A DNA stretch of 6,826 bases from Acidobacteriaceae bacterium (GCA_003133425.1 PKXI01000395.1:1-6826); one strand, 5' to 3'. Positions 1 through 6,520 are shown, counted from the first letter of the stretch. Notes: generated by a model not told the origin, from the sequence alone. Program-made: numbers and translations.

Positions 1-205
1 GAACTCAGCACTGTCCAGTTAACCGTTCACGATGAGAAAAATACAAACGGAAGTCATTGAAGCAAACGCACCTTGTGGCGCAAGCGGCCAAACTCCGGCA
101 TTCTCCGAACACGAACAAGAATCTATCCCATTCACGGCCATGCCGACTTTTAGATACGGATTATCACCTGGCCGGTACCCTCCTGCCGATCCCTGATGCG
201 ATGAA
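1..205. other. Sequence downstream of the sigma factor gene, no supported gene
   Basis: The region follows the sigma factor stop at 206-208. I found no T-run terminator or recognisable domain. A plus-strand frame at 32-196 encodes 54 residues, convergent with the sigma gene, but it has no ribosome site and no recognisable homology. Confidence 0.4.
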
Positions 206-907
206 TCACCAAGGCGTTGGTTCCAATGAACGCGATAGTCTATTTCGCCCGCCATCGCGCAGGCGCACCGCTCGTTTCAGCATTCGTTTCGCGTGATGAA
301 TTCGCGATTTGATGGTGAAGACGTTCACGCCGAGCTCATTCGCCGCCTCAAGATGCGAGAGTCCTTCAATGGTGCACCTCTGTATAGCGCTCATGCAGAC
401 AGAGTTCAATTCGGCAATTTCGGAGAGAAGGATATTTTCCATTTCCCTGTGCCCGCAACTCTGTTCGGGATCTCGACCAGGATCAGGAAGATCGTACGCG
501 ACGGAATCGTCATCCTTATCACTTACATACTCTAGCGGCTGAAAAACCCGCCTCTTTCTCGTTCGAACCCACTCGCGTCCGGCGTTCTGCACAATTACTC
601 CAAGCCAGGTGCTCATCTGAGACTCACCGCGAAACTGCGACAGATGTTTGAATGCCTTCAAGAGCCCCTCCTGCACGATGTCCTCGGCTTCTTCCCGACT
701 GTTTGCAAAGCGCCTTGCCAGCCACAGCAGCTGCGTCCGACGCTGCTGAGCGACCTGCAAAAACAGTGCGAGCTTACCGTCCCAGGCACTCGGCCCTGAT
801 TCCGCATCCGACGCAGATACCGAGTTCGACACCTCCTCTAGTCCGCCGCTTTCAGGCAAAGCCGACGTATCGGCCAAATCTGGAGCTCCTGTGCTAAAGC
901 TCAGCAT
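206..907 (-). CDS. ECF-type RNA polymerase sigma-70 factor
   Basis: Extracytoplasmic-function sigma factor of 233 aa that would direct core RNA polymerase to a dedicated promoter set. Region 2 spans about residues 57-120, with the conserved core AEDIVQEGLLKAFKHLSQFR and STWL followed by a basic RTRKRR stretch. Region 4 spans about 155-213, with a helix-turn-helix around GLSHLEAANELGVNVFTIKSRIHHAKRML. There is no region 1.1 or region 3, as expected for ECF sigmas. The first ~45 residues are acidic and Ser/Gly-rich and look disordered. The frame is open upstream to 976, but the ATG at 907 has GGAGG seven bases ahead of it while the ATG at 925 has no Shine-Dalgarno, so 907 is preferred. This start overlaps the end of the upstream pseudo-receiver gene by 14 nt, which suggests translational coupling. 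It is the last gene of a leftward cluster. No adjacent anti-sigma factor is recognisable. The family call is firm; the ECF subgroup and target genes are unknown. Confidence 0.9.
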   Translation of the reverse strand: MLSFSTGAPDLADTSALPESGGLEEVSNSVSASDAESGPSAWDGKLALFLQVAQQRRTQLLWLARRFANSREEAEDIVQEGLLKAFKHLSQFRGESQMSTWLGVIVQNAGREWVRTRKRRVFQPLEYVSDKDDDSVAYDLPDPGRDPEQSCGHREMENILLSEIAELNSVCMSAIQRCTIEGLSHLEAANELGVNVFTIKSRIHHAKRMLKRAVRLRDGGRNRLSRSLEPTPW

Positions 908-1355
908 TTCCGAACCTCCGCTCATGCCGTCCACTTGTAAGCCGCTCAATTGTGGTAAACAGAACCCCCGAGTCAACTGTGGGGATCACGCGGTCGTCGT
1001 ACAATTCATCATCAAGAAAACCCCCTCCCCTACGAACAACAAGAATTCTGGCGTGAGGCCATTGCTGGCGAATAAACCGGCATGCTTCCTCAAGTTCAAA
1101 CAAGGAGAGTGTGTTGTGAAGGATTACCAGGTGAATGGCTCCCTGCTTCGGAATAACCCAAAGTTCCCGATAATCGGTTACGATCAAAAGCTGCGAGTTT
1201 GGCACCTCAAGTAATACATCGTGGACCATATAGCTCCGATCCACCGGACCTACACAGAGTATGTGGATCGTCTCTGCCCTCCGGACATCCGTCTGGTTCA
1301 CGTTTGTGATTGGTTTCCCGTCGACGCTTTTAAGGACTTGGCGAAGGCTGTTCAC
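894..1355 (-). CDS. Degenerate response-regulator receiver (pseudo-receiver) protein
   Basis: Protein of 153 aa with no DNA-binding domain. Residues about 29-139 have the alternating hydrophobic strand/helix layout of a CheY-like receiver: strand 1 IHILCVG, strand 2 QLLIVTD, strand 3 HLVILHN, helix 4-like ELEEACRFIRQQWP, strand 4 ARILVVRRG, then a last strand/helix ending VLFTTIERLT. The phosphorylation site appears lost. The acidic pair after strand 1 is replaced by GP, the strand-3 Asp position is His80, and no Lys is seen at the strand-5 position. It is therefore probably a non-phosphorylated protein-interaction domain (inference). Translation appears to start at GTG 1353-1355, which overlaps the rhodanese stop as GTGA and has GGAGG four bases upstream. 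Its end overlaps the sigma factor start. The position suggests it passes a signal to, or binds, the sigma factor. The fold call rests on pattern, not on a profile match. Confidence 0.65.
   Translation of the reverse strand: MNSLRQVLKSVDGKPITNVNQTDVRRAETIHILCVGPVDRSYMVHDVLLEVPNSQLLIVTDYRELWVIPKQGAIHLVILHNTLSLFELEEACRFIRQQWPHARILVVRRGGGFLDDELYDDRVIPTVDSGVLFTTIERLTSGRHERRFGNAEL
915..919 (-). promoter_or_regulatory. Shine-Dalgarno that sets the sigma factor start
   Basis: GGAGG on the minus strand lies seven bases before the ATG at 905-907. It sits inside the coding sequence of the upstream pseudo-receiver gene, so ribosomes finishing that gene could restart here. It argues for a 233-residue sigma factor rather than the 256-residue maximum open frame. 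Confidence 0.6.
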
Positions 1356-1822
1356 GCAACCTCCGCGAGGTCAAGATCGCCTTCCAGAACATAGAGAGGC
1401 GCTGAACCCTCAATACACTGACTTGTCTCGATCATGAAGATACAGAGGTTGGAAGCGCCGCAGAATGCCACGGTTCTGTCCGCGGGAAGCCACTCTAATA
1501 CCTTAGCCAGTTCGTTCGGCGTGACGGGAAGCACGAACGCGGTTGGGATCGGAAATGGGACCCACGGAGCGTCCGCTCTAAGATCGATCACGATGAGATC
1601 ACTGCACTTTGTGAGAACCGCCATAAACTCGCCGATGGAGATCCATTTCATCATTCGGGTTTGTACTCCGGTCGACTTGAGTACGATCCCAGGATGGGTG
1701 GACGGTTCTGAAATGGATGGTATGCTTTCGCGGAGTTCGCGCCTTCCAAATCGTCTAATCTGCCATACGTAGTACAAGGGAGCTGCCAGCACCATTGCAA
1801 GCAGGAGCCAGAGGGAATACAT
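1352..1822 (-). CDS. Membrane-anchored rhodanese-like protein
   Basis: Protein of 156 aa with one N-terminal membrane segment (about residues 3-20, SLWLLLAMVLAAPLYYVW). A basic stretch RRFGRREL follows, which suggests the C-terminal domain faces the cytoplasm. The linker (30-55) is Ser/Pro-rich. Residues about 60-155 look like a rhodanese domain: ISIGEFMAVL, then the LIVIDLRAD strand, then VAFCGASNLC with Cys121 at the usual active-site position. The usual active-site loop Arg and the CxxGxRS pattern are missing, so sulfur-transfer activity is doubtful and a sensory or binding role is possible. The start is the ATG at 1820-1822, eight bases after GGAGG. A GTG fifteen bases further upstream lies within that ribosome site and is unlikely. 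The stop overlaps the next gene by 4 nt, so the two are almost certainly co-translated. Membrane rhodaneses of this shape are, as far as I recall, common in Acidobacteriota. Confidence 0.65.
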   Translation of the reverse strand: MYSLWLLLAMVLAAPLYYVWQIRRFGRRELRESIPSISEPSTHPGIVLKSTGVQTRMMKWISIGEFMAVLTKCSDLIVIDLRADAPWVPFPIPTAFVLPVTPNELAKVLEWLPADRTVAFCGASNLCIFMIETSQCIEGSAPLYVLEGDLDLAEVA

Positions 1823-1830
1823 AGTGTGTT

Positions 1831-1835
1831 CCTCC
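1831..1835 (-). promoter_or_regulatory. Shine-Dalgarno of the rhodanese-like gene
   Basis: GGAGG on the minus strand lies eight bases before the ATG at 1820-1822. It decides between that ATG and the overlapping in-frame GTG at 1835-1837. Confidence 0.6.
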
Positions 1836-1914
1836 ACTGAGAAAACGCCGAGATACAGTTCGTTTCATAGCACGCTGCAACGGCGCCAACTCAGTCACGG
1901 AACCGCAGCGCCAA

Positions 1915-2308
1915 CTATGCCAGGCAGAAGTGATGTGGAGGGGGAGAGCGGAATGGGATCAGGAAATCGAAATATGCAACGCCGCACCTGCATACGGGAA
2001 GAATGCTGGCGACGGCACGGCCGGGGCGGGGAAACCGCTGAATGGGTGCGGGAAAAACCTGTGAAGCGGGGATGAGATGAGACTTGGTCTTGAGTCTGGA
2101 AGCCGCCGTGACGGAAGCGTTACGCGACTCGATCCATAATTTGGCAACCGGGATCCGCGACGAAGGGGCCGCATGGCGGTGATAAAGGGACAGTTTGTAA
2201 CCGCCCCCCCCAAAGGACGACCGCAATTGCAAGTCCGATTAGCCCGAGAGCGTGGGGCTTAAATATCTGTCTCCATGAGGGACACTGGCTCGGCACCCGT
2301 GTTCCCAT
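1915..2308 (-). pseudogene. Small single-pass membrane protein, frame broken at a G8 tract
   Basis: Two minus-strand frames make one sensible protein of about 130 aa if one G is removed from the G8 run at 2204-2211. The upstream frame gives SWRQIFKPHALGLIGLAIAVVLWG, a short basic N-terminus and one membrane helix (about residues 20-35). The downstream frame gives GYKLSLYHRH, AKLWIESRN and a C-terminal YFDFLIPFRSPPP. Without correction the upstream frame runs on to a stop at 2120 with low-complexity sequence. I remember similar small proteins in Acidobacteriota but cannot name a function. Start candidates are ATG 2308 (weak GAGAG upstream), ATG 2344 (no ribosome site) and TTG 2368 (AAGGAG, but 12 bases away). 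2308 gives the N-terminus most usual for such a protein. It lies 92 bp upstream of the rhodanese gene in the same direction and may belong to the same transcript. It could be a true pseudogene, a slippage-controlled gene, or a sequence error. Confidence 0.5.
2204..2211. repeat. C8/G8 homopolymer tract at the frame break
   Basis: Eight consecutive C on the plus strand (G on the coding minus strand) lie exactly where the small membrane protein changes frame. With seven G the reading is L-W-G-G-G-Y-K-L; with eight it leaves frame. Such tracts are classic sites of replication slippage, transcriptional slippage and sequencing error. Confidence 0.85.
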
Positions 2309-2470
2309 GCTGAGAACTCTCTTCTGAGCCTGTTTGATGATCATCGTAAGTGGGCTTCGGGCTGACAATTTGTCGAAAGACTCCTTCTGACTGCGTCAAA
2401 AGCACCAATCAGTTAGACTCCCATTTCCGTTGAAGTGTTGTGCGCCGTCCGATCAATTTTTATGTTCTCC

Positions 2471-2505
2471 GATAAGTTTTATTGATCCCTGGGATACGAC
2501 TTATC
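2471..2505. promoter_or_regulatory. Nested inverted repeat upstream of glgP, possible operator
   Basis: An outer dyad GATAAG (2471-2476) / CTTATC (2500-2505) encloses an inner perfect palindrome, ATCCC-T-GGGAT (2485-2495). It lies 72-106 bp upstream of the glgP start, in the divergent region between glgP and the leftward cluster. The one-base inner loop cannot form a good RNA hairpin, so a DNA-binding site is the likelier reading. The arms are asymmetrically spaced (8 and 4 nt). I see no convincing -35/-10 pair on either strand here. The function is inference only. Confidence 0.25.
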
Positions 2506-2510
2506 TTCCC

Positions 2511-2518
2511 TGCATGCA
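2511..2518. promoter_or_regulatory. TGCATGCA palindrome upstream of glgP
   Basis: Perfect 8-bp palindrome 58 bp upstream of the glgP ATG. The same core, within an identical 11-mer CCCTGCATGCA, recurs at 6250-6260, upstream of the outer-membrane protein gene at a similar distance. A shared regulator site is possible but unproven; chance is not excluded. Confidence 0.2.
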
Positions 2519-2566
2519 TCAGTATATTGTGGCGTTGCAAACTGCCGGATAACCCCGATCCCGAAT

Positions 2567-2570
2567 GGAG
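2567..2570 (+). promoter_or_regulatory. Shine-Dalgarno that sets the glgP start
   Basis: GGAG six bases before the ATG at 2577. It overlaps the alternative in-frame ATG at 2565, which lacks any ribosome site of its own, so the protein probably begins MKSERSPDKS. Confidence 0.55.
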
Positions 2571-2576
2571 CTTGAC

Positions 2577-5090
2577 ATGAAATCAGAACGTTCCCCCGAC
2601 AAGTCAGTGATGGAGACTTTGACAGAGATTGCGCTTAACATGCGATGGTCATGGAACCATGCCGCGGACGAACTATGGAGCCAACTCGATCCGGAGTTAT
2701 GGGAGTTGACCCGGAACCCGTGGGTCATGCTCCAGACCGTATCGCAGGAAAAGCTGAAGGCTCTCATGTCCGACGTACAGTTCCAGAAGAATCTCGACGA
2801 GGTTGTCCAAAGACGGCAGCGGCGCGAACAGTCTTCCAGCTGGTTCCAGAAAGCGTACAGCAAACCTCCGTTCGGGAGAGTCGCGTACTTCAGCATGGAA
2901 TTCATGCTGAGCGATGCCCTGCCGATTTATTCCGGTGGTCTCGGCAACGTGGCCGGAGATCAGCTGAAGGCCGCCAGTGACCTCGGGGTTCCTGTGGTCG
3001 GCGTGGGCTTGTTGTATCAAGTTGGCTACTTTCGCCAACGCATTGATGCGGACGGCCGGCAGGAGGCGCTGCATCCTTTCAACGATCCCGGCCAACTGCC
3101 CATCCAGCCGGTACGCCAAGCAAACGGCGAATGGCTGCGCATTGCGCTCGAACTACCCGGTTTCCGGCTTTGGGTTCGCGCCTGGGAGGTAGAAGCCGGC
3201 CGGGCAAAGCTCTACCTGCTTGACAGCAACGATCCGGCAAACCTGCCTGAGTACCGGGGCATCACGAGTGAACTCTACGGCGGCGGACCGGAACTACGTA
3301 TCAGCCAGGAACAGGTGCTGGGAATCGGTGGATGGCGGCTGCTTCGTGAACTCGGAATCCGGCCCGAGGTCTGCCATCTCAATGAAGGCCACGCAGCCTT
3401 TGCGGTCCTGGAACGGGCACTGAACTATATGGAAGATGCAAAGGTATCCTTTGATGCTGCGCTCACGGTCACTCGGGCCGGCAACCTCTTCACAACACAC
3501 ACTCCGGTAGAGGCTGGCTTTGACCGATTTGCCCCCGAACTGGTGGAGCGCCACTTCCGGTATTTCGTCCAGGACCGGCTGCGCATTCCAATGTCAGATT
3601 TCCTGGCATTGGGACGGCAAAACCCTCAGAATACATCAGAGCCTTTCAACATGGCGCTACTCGCAATGCGGGGTAGCGGCGCCGTAAATGGCGTGAGCCG
3701 CCTCCATGGCAGTGTGAGCCGGCGCATCTTTCAGAACGTATTCCCGCGTTGGCCCGAGGCGGAAGTGCCAATCAGCTACGTCACGAACGGTGTTCATGTT
3801 CCCATCTGGGACTCTGCGGAGGCCGACAACCTGTGGACAGAGGCCTGCGGCAAACAGCGCTGGGACAGCGACCTGAATAAGATCGAAGAAGACATACGCC
3901 GTGTTCCGGATGCGCACCTTTGGCAGATGCGCGCCGTATCTCGAAAATCACTCGTCGAATTCATACGAACGCGGCTGACCCGCCAAATCGCGGGGCATGG
4001 TGCGTCCGTTGAGGAGATCGGCGAGGTGGGACGGATATTCGAACCGGATACGCTCACTCTTGGATTTGCCCGCCGCTTCGCCACTTACAAGAGGCCCAAC
4101 CTCCTGCTGCATGATCCCGACCGCCTGATGGCCATTCTCACAAATAAGACACGCCCCGTGCAGCTTGTAATCGCAGGCAAGGCACATCCGCAGGATGCTC
4201 AGGGGCAGGAGATGCTCAGGCAGTGGATCGAGTTCATCCGCCACACCTCCGCCCGGTCTCATGTGGTCTTCCTGGCTGACTACGACATGCGAATGACGGA
4301 GCATTTGGTGCAGGGCGTCGACGTGTGGCTGAACACTCCGCGCCGTCCCTGGGAGGCGTGCGGTACCAGCGGCATGAAGGTTCTGGTGAACGGCGGCCTC
4401 AATCTTTCCGAACTCGATGGCTGGTGGGCCGAGGCCTACACGCCCGACGTGGGATGGTCTCTTGGCGACGGCCGCGAGCACGGCGATGATCCAGCATGGG
4501 ACGCTACGGAAGCCGAACAGCTCTATACGTTATTGGAGCAGCACGTGGTCCCCGAGTTTTACAACCGAGATGAAGCCGGCATACCTGTCGCATGGATTCA
4601 GCGCATGCGCGAAAGCATGGCCCGCCTGACGCCGACATTCTCCGCCACACGATGCGTGCGGGAGTACACCGAGAAACACTATGTCCCGCTGGCGGAGGCT
4701 TATCGCCGTCGAAGCTTGGATGGACCGGCAACGGCTGAGAGTCTGCTGAGCTGGCGCCGCCAACTCTCCGATCATTGGTCCAAGCTGCGGTTCGGCTCCG
4801 TGCATGTGGAGACCGAGGGAGAGGAGCATCGTTTCCAGGTGCAGGTCTACATAGACGAACTGAATCCCGATGCGGTTCAGGTCGAACTGTACGCCGAAGC
4901 GTTCGACGGCTGCGTGCCGGTTCGCCATGCAATGGTTCGGGGAGAAGCGCTTGTTGGCGAAAGCGCCTGGTGCTACTCGGCGGTGATTCGCGCGGACCGG
5001 CCAGCGGCCGACTTCACACCAAGGGCCATCCCCTGTCATCCTGGAGCATTCGTTCCGCTCGAGTCGGCGCAAATCCTTTGGTATCGCTGA
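2577..5090 (+). CDS. glgP: Alpha-glucan (glycogen/maltodextrin) phosphorylase, GT35
   Basis: Releases glucose-1-phosphate from the non-reducing ends of glycogen or maltodextrin, using phosphate and pyridoxal phosphate, in the cytoplasm. At 837 aa it belongs to the DUF3417-containing phosphorylases (Thermus/Mycobacterium type) rather than the E. coli GlgP/MalP type. An N-terminal DUF3417-like region (about 9-100) carries ALNMRWSWN. The catalytic part shows FSMEF (105-109), PIYSGGLGNVAGD, HLNEGH (267-272), TTHTP with His308, GFARRFATYKRP (496-507) with Arg500 and Lys505 matching the phosphate-binding Arg569/Lys574 of muscle phosphorylase, and EACGTSGMK with Glu593 and the PLP Lys601. Residues after about 735 form a beta-rich C-terminal extension. 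The ATG at 2577 has GGAG six bases upstream; the ATG at 2565 has none. It is transcribed alone and divergently from the regulatory cluster. The family call is firm; chain-length preference cannot be read. Confidence 0.96.
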   Translation: MKSERSPDKSVMETLTEIALNMRWSWNHAADELWSQLDPELWELTRNPWVMLQTVSQEKLKALMSDVQFQKNLDEVVQRRQRREQSSSWFQKAYSKPPFGRVAYFSMEFMLSDALPIYSGGLGNVAGDQLKAASDLGVPVVGVGLLYQVGYFRQRIDADGRQEALHPFNDPGQLPIQPVRQANGEWLRIALELPGFRLWVRAWEVEAGRAKLYLLDSNDPANLPEYRGITSELYGGGPELRISQEQVLGIGGWRLLRELGIRPEVCHLNEGHAAFAVLERALNYMEDAKVSFDAALTVTRAGNLFTTHTPVEAGFDRFAPELVERHFRYFVQDRLRIPMSDFLALGRQNPQNTSEPFNMALLAMRGSGAVNGVSRLHGSVSRRIFQNVFPRWPEAEVPISYVTNGVHVPIWDSAEADNLWTEACGKQRWDSDLNKIEEDIRRVPDAHLWQMRAVSRKSLVEFIRTRLTRQIAGHGASVEEIGEVGRIFEPDTLTLGFARRFATYKRPNLLLHDPDRLMAILTNKTRPVQLVIAGKAHPQDAQGQEMLRQWIEFIRHTSARSHVVFLADYDMRMTEHLVQGVDVWLNTPRRPWEACGTSGMKVLVNGGLNLSELDGWWAEAYTPDVGWSLGDGREHGDDPAWDATEAEQLYTLLEQHVVPEFYNRDEAGIPVAWIQRMRESMARLTPTFSATRCVREYTEKHYVPLAEAYRRRSLDGPATAESLLSWRRQLSDHWSKLRFGSVHVETEGEEHRFQVQVYIDELNPDAVQVELYAEAFDGCVPVRHAMVRGEALVGESAWCYSAVIRADRPAADFTPRAIPCHPGAFVPLESAQILWYR

Positions 5091-5358
5091 AGAGTCGAGT
5101 GCGGACGAGACACTGCGGGGATCACTCACATTTAGGAGCGATCCGCATGGCTTGGCTTCGTCCCTGACGCATTGGGAAACATCCTCAGAACCATCTCTAT
5201 TACACGATGGCAAGCAGTCTGGTATCAATAGTGATCGCTGGCTTTGCTCGTATTACACCAGCCCCCAAGATGCCTCAATGATTCGGTTGACTCTCCCTTT
5301 GTGACGTACACGCCATTGTCGTGTCCGCCGCTTAAGCCAATCGCCGATTGTTGGATGT
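5091..5358. other. Convergent intergenic region, no gene seen
   Basis: This stretch lies between the 3' ends of rightward glgP and the leftward outer-membrane protein gene. Open frames crossing it show no recognisable protein. Transcripts from both sides should stop here, but I found no strong hairpin followed by a T run. The best pairings are weak: GGATC/GATCC with a long loop near 5118-5140, and a bulged GCAAGC/GCTTTGC pair near 5210-5250. Confidence 0.5.
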
Positions 5359-6188
5359 TTAGAACCGAATGCCAACCGTGATGGGAATGTACTCGGTACG
5401 GTAGTTGGCGGGCGCATAGCCGCCAGTGCTCGCGTTATTGTTGGCGCTCGGCTGGTTGTCGACCCACACGTACCGGCCCTCGAAAAATAGTCTTGCACGG
5501 CCCGAATCAGAAAACCTGTGAGTGAAGCCCGCACCGAAGTCCACTCCCCCTGCATTGTTTGAGAAATGAGCGACGGTCTGGTTTACCGTGCCTGGAACAC
5601 AGCCGTAAAAGGGGTCGTAGTATGCACACTGATCATTGAAAGGTTGGGTAAAATTGACAACTTTGCGGTAGAAGCCGCCGCCGCCCACTACATAGCCATC
5701 CCATCGGCCAATGGATATGTAATTGAAGATCGGGTTGATTGTCAGCGACCAGAGGTGTGCGCCCCCTTGCGGGTTGACCTGGTTCAGAATGGCGGAGGGT
5801 ACGCCCATTGAGACATAGTCATAGTCAAGCATTGCACTGAAGCGATCATTCAATCTGTAACCGCCTCCGGCTTTGATATTCCAGCCCATATTCTCGTACT
5901 GCCTGGCGCTCCCCGTTGGAATTATGAACCCGCCGCCTCCCTCGAAGGTAAGACGGTCCATGCTCCACCGGTCATGTGAGACATAGCCGTTGTTCTGATC
6001 ATTGTGCTCGGACACCAGAAGGGTGCCAGTTATGTCTTCGTTTGAGTAAACACTATTGTCTCGGGATGAGCTGAAATCCTTCTGTGATTGTGGTTCGCAG
6101 TAGCGAATGGCGCAATTATTAGAAGACTGACGCATCCCAGCAGTGCAGCATACACCATGCGTGAGGAAAAAACCTGACGTAGAAACAT
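5359..6188 (-). CDS. Outer-membrane beta-barrel protein, frame break after the signal peptide
   Basis: Predicted exported barrel protein of about 276 aa if one base is restored near 6096. A start ATG at 6186-6188, six bases after a perfect AGGAGG, opens a textbook signal peptide: basic N-region FLRQVFSSR, hydrophobic VYAALLGCVSLLIIAPFA, and an ATA cleavage site at residues 29-31. That frame then stops at 6030. The mature protein continues one frame away, from EPQSQKDFSSSRDNS to 5362. It has alternating aromatic/glycine strands (LTFEGGGGFIIPTG, WNIKAGGGYRLND, FSAMLDYDYVSMG, GYVVGGGGFYRKVVNF, VDFGAGFTHRF, RLFFEGRYVWV) and ends ITVGIRF, with the terminal Phe typical of barrel proteins. Two Cys in YYDPFYGC-type loop sequence may form a disulfide. 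The barrel frame is open from an ATG at 6135, but that would lack a signal peptide. A function beyond an OmpA/OmpW-like barrel is not readable. It could be a real frameshift or an assembly indel. Confidence 0.75.
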
Positions 6189-6194
6189 TCGAAA

Positions 6195-6200
6195 CCTCCT
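6195..6200 (-). promoter_or_regulatory. Strong Shine-Dalgarno of the outer-membrane protein gene
   Basis: AGGAGG on the minus strand lies six bases before the ATG at 6186-6188. It fixes the start at the signal peptide frame rather than at the internal ATG at 6135, and so exposes the frame break downstream. Confidence 0.7.
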
Positions 6201-6251
6201 GCTAAAGCGTTTTGGAAACGGCCTGGACCGCTCACGTTATCTTGAATGCCC

Positions 6252-6261
6252 CTGCATGCAG
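6252..6261. promoter_or_regulatory. CTGCATGCAG palindrome upstream of the outer-membrane protein gene
   Basis: Perfect 10-bp palindrome about 64 bp upstream of the ATG at 6188. Its TGCATGCA core also occurs about 58 bp upstream of glgP (2511-2518). A common operator is a possibility, not shown. Confidence 0.2.
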
Positions 6262-6520
6262 CCCGGTGGCTCCTCGGGAAAACTAAACTCAAGCAATGGT
6301 CTAAGCCCGCCCGTTCCCGGAGGGACTCGGGCTCGGCTGAAACTCATAGGGACCGCCTTGTACCTCATCGTGGCCGTGCTTCAGAAATCCAATGCCCGAA
6401 GACATGCGCCTCCGCAATAAGCACCCCACCGCCAGCAGAGAGGTTGCGGAACAATTCATCCGAGCTGCGAATCAAGCTCTACTCAAACCAAGGGGACAAC
6501 AAACCTGGAGCGGGTCCGGA

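Larger units (their letters stand above)
6189..6520. other. Intergenic region between two leftward envelope genes
   Basis: It holds the ribosome site of the outer-membrane protein gene, a palindrome CTGCATGCAG at 6252-6261, and an imperfect hairpin at 6304-6333 (AGCCCG...CGGGCT, with inner TCCC-GGA-GGGA). The hairpin has no following T run on the minus strand, so it is not a convincing intrinsic terminator. No clear promoter and no credible small gene were seen; plus-strand open frames here are low complexity and lack ribosome sites. Confidence 0.4.

Noticed and set aside
32..196. Plus-strand 54-residue open frame starting MRKIQTEVIE
   Set aside because: There is no ribosome site, no recognisable homology, and its length is easily reached by chance. 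It is convergent with the sigma gene and not supported enough to call.
908..976. Longer sigma factor starting at 976 or 925
   Set aside because: It would overlap the pseudo-receiver gene by up to 83 nt, and neither start has a ribosome site, while the ATG at 907 has GGAGG at a seven-base spacing.
1824..2075. Plus-strand 83-residue open frame
   Set aside because: It is antisense to the downstream half of the small membrane protein, Arg/Gly-rich, without a ribosome site or recognisable domain.
1959..2213. Third minus-strand frame across the small membrane protein
   Set aside because: It is out of frame with the conserved-looking LSLY...LIPFRSPPP segment and is low-complexity Pro/Ser/Arg sequence, a shadow frame.
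2482..2507. TTGATC ... TATCTT as a glgP sigma-70 promoter
   Set aside because: The spacer is only 14 bp and the -10 match is poor; not convincing.
4530..5228. Minus-strand 232-residue open frame antisense to the glgP 3' end
   Set aside because: Its length reflects codon bias of glgP on the other strand. It is Cys/Arg/His-rich with no recognisable domain.
6304..6333. Hairpin AGCCCG...CGGGCT as an intrinsic terminator
   Set aside because: No T run follows on the minus strand, the stem has internal mismatches, and it lies about 190 bp after the upstream gene's stop.
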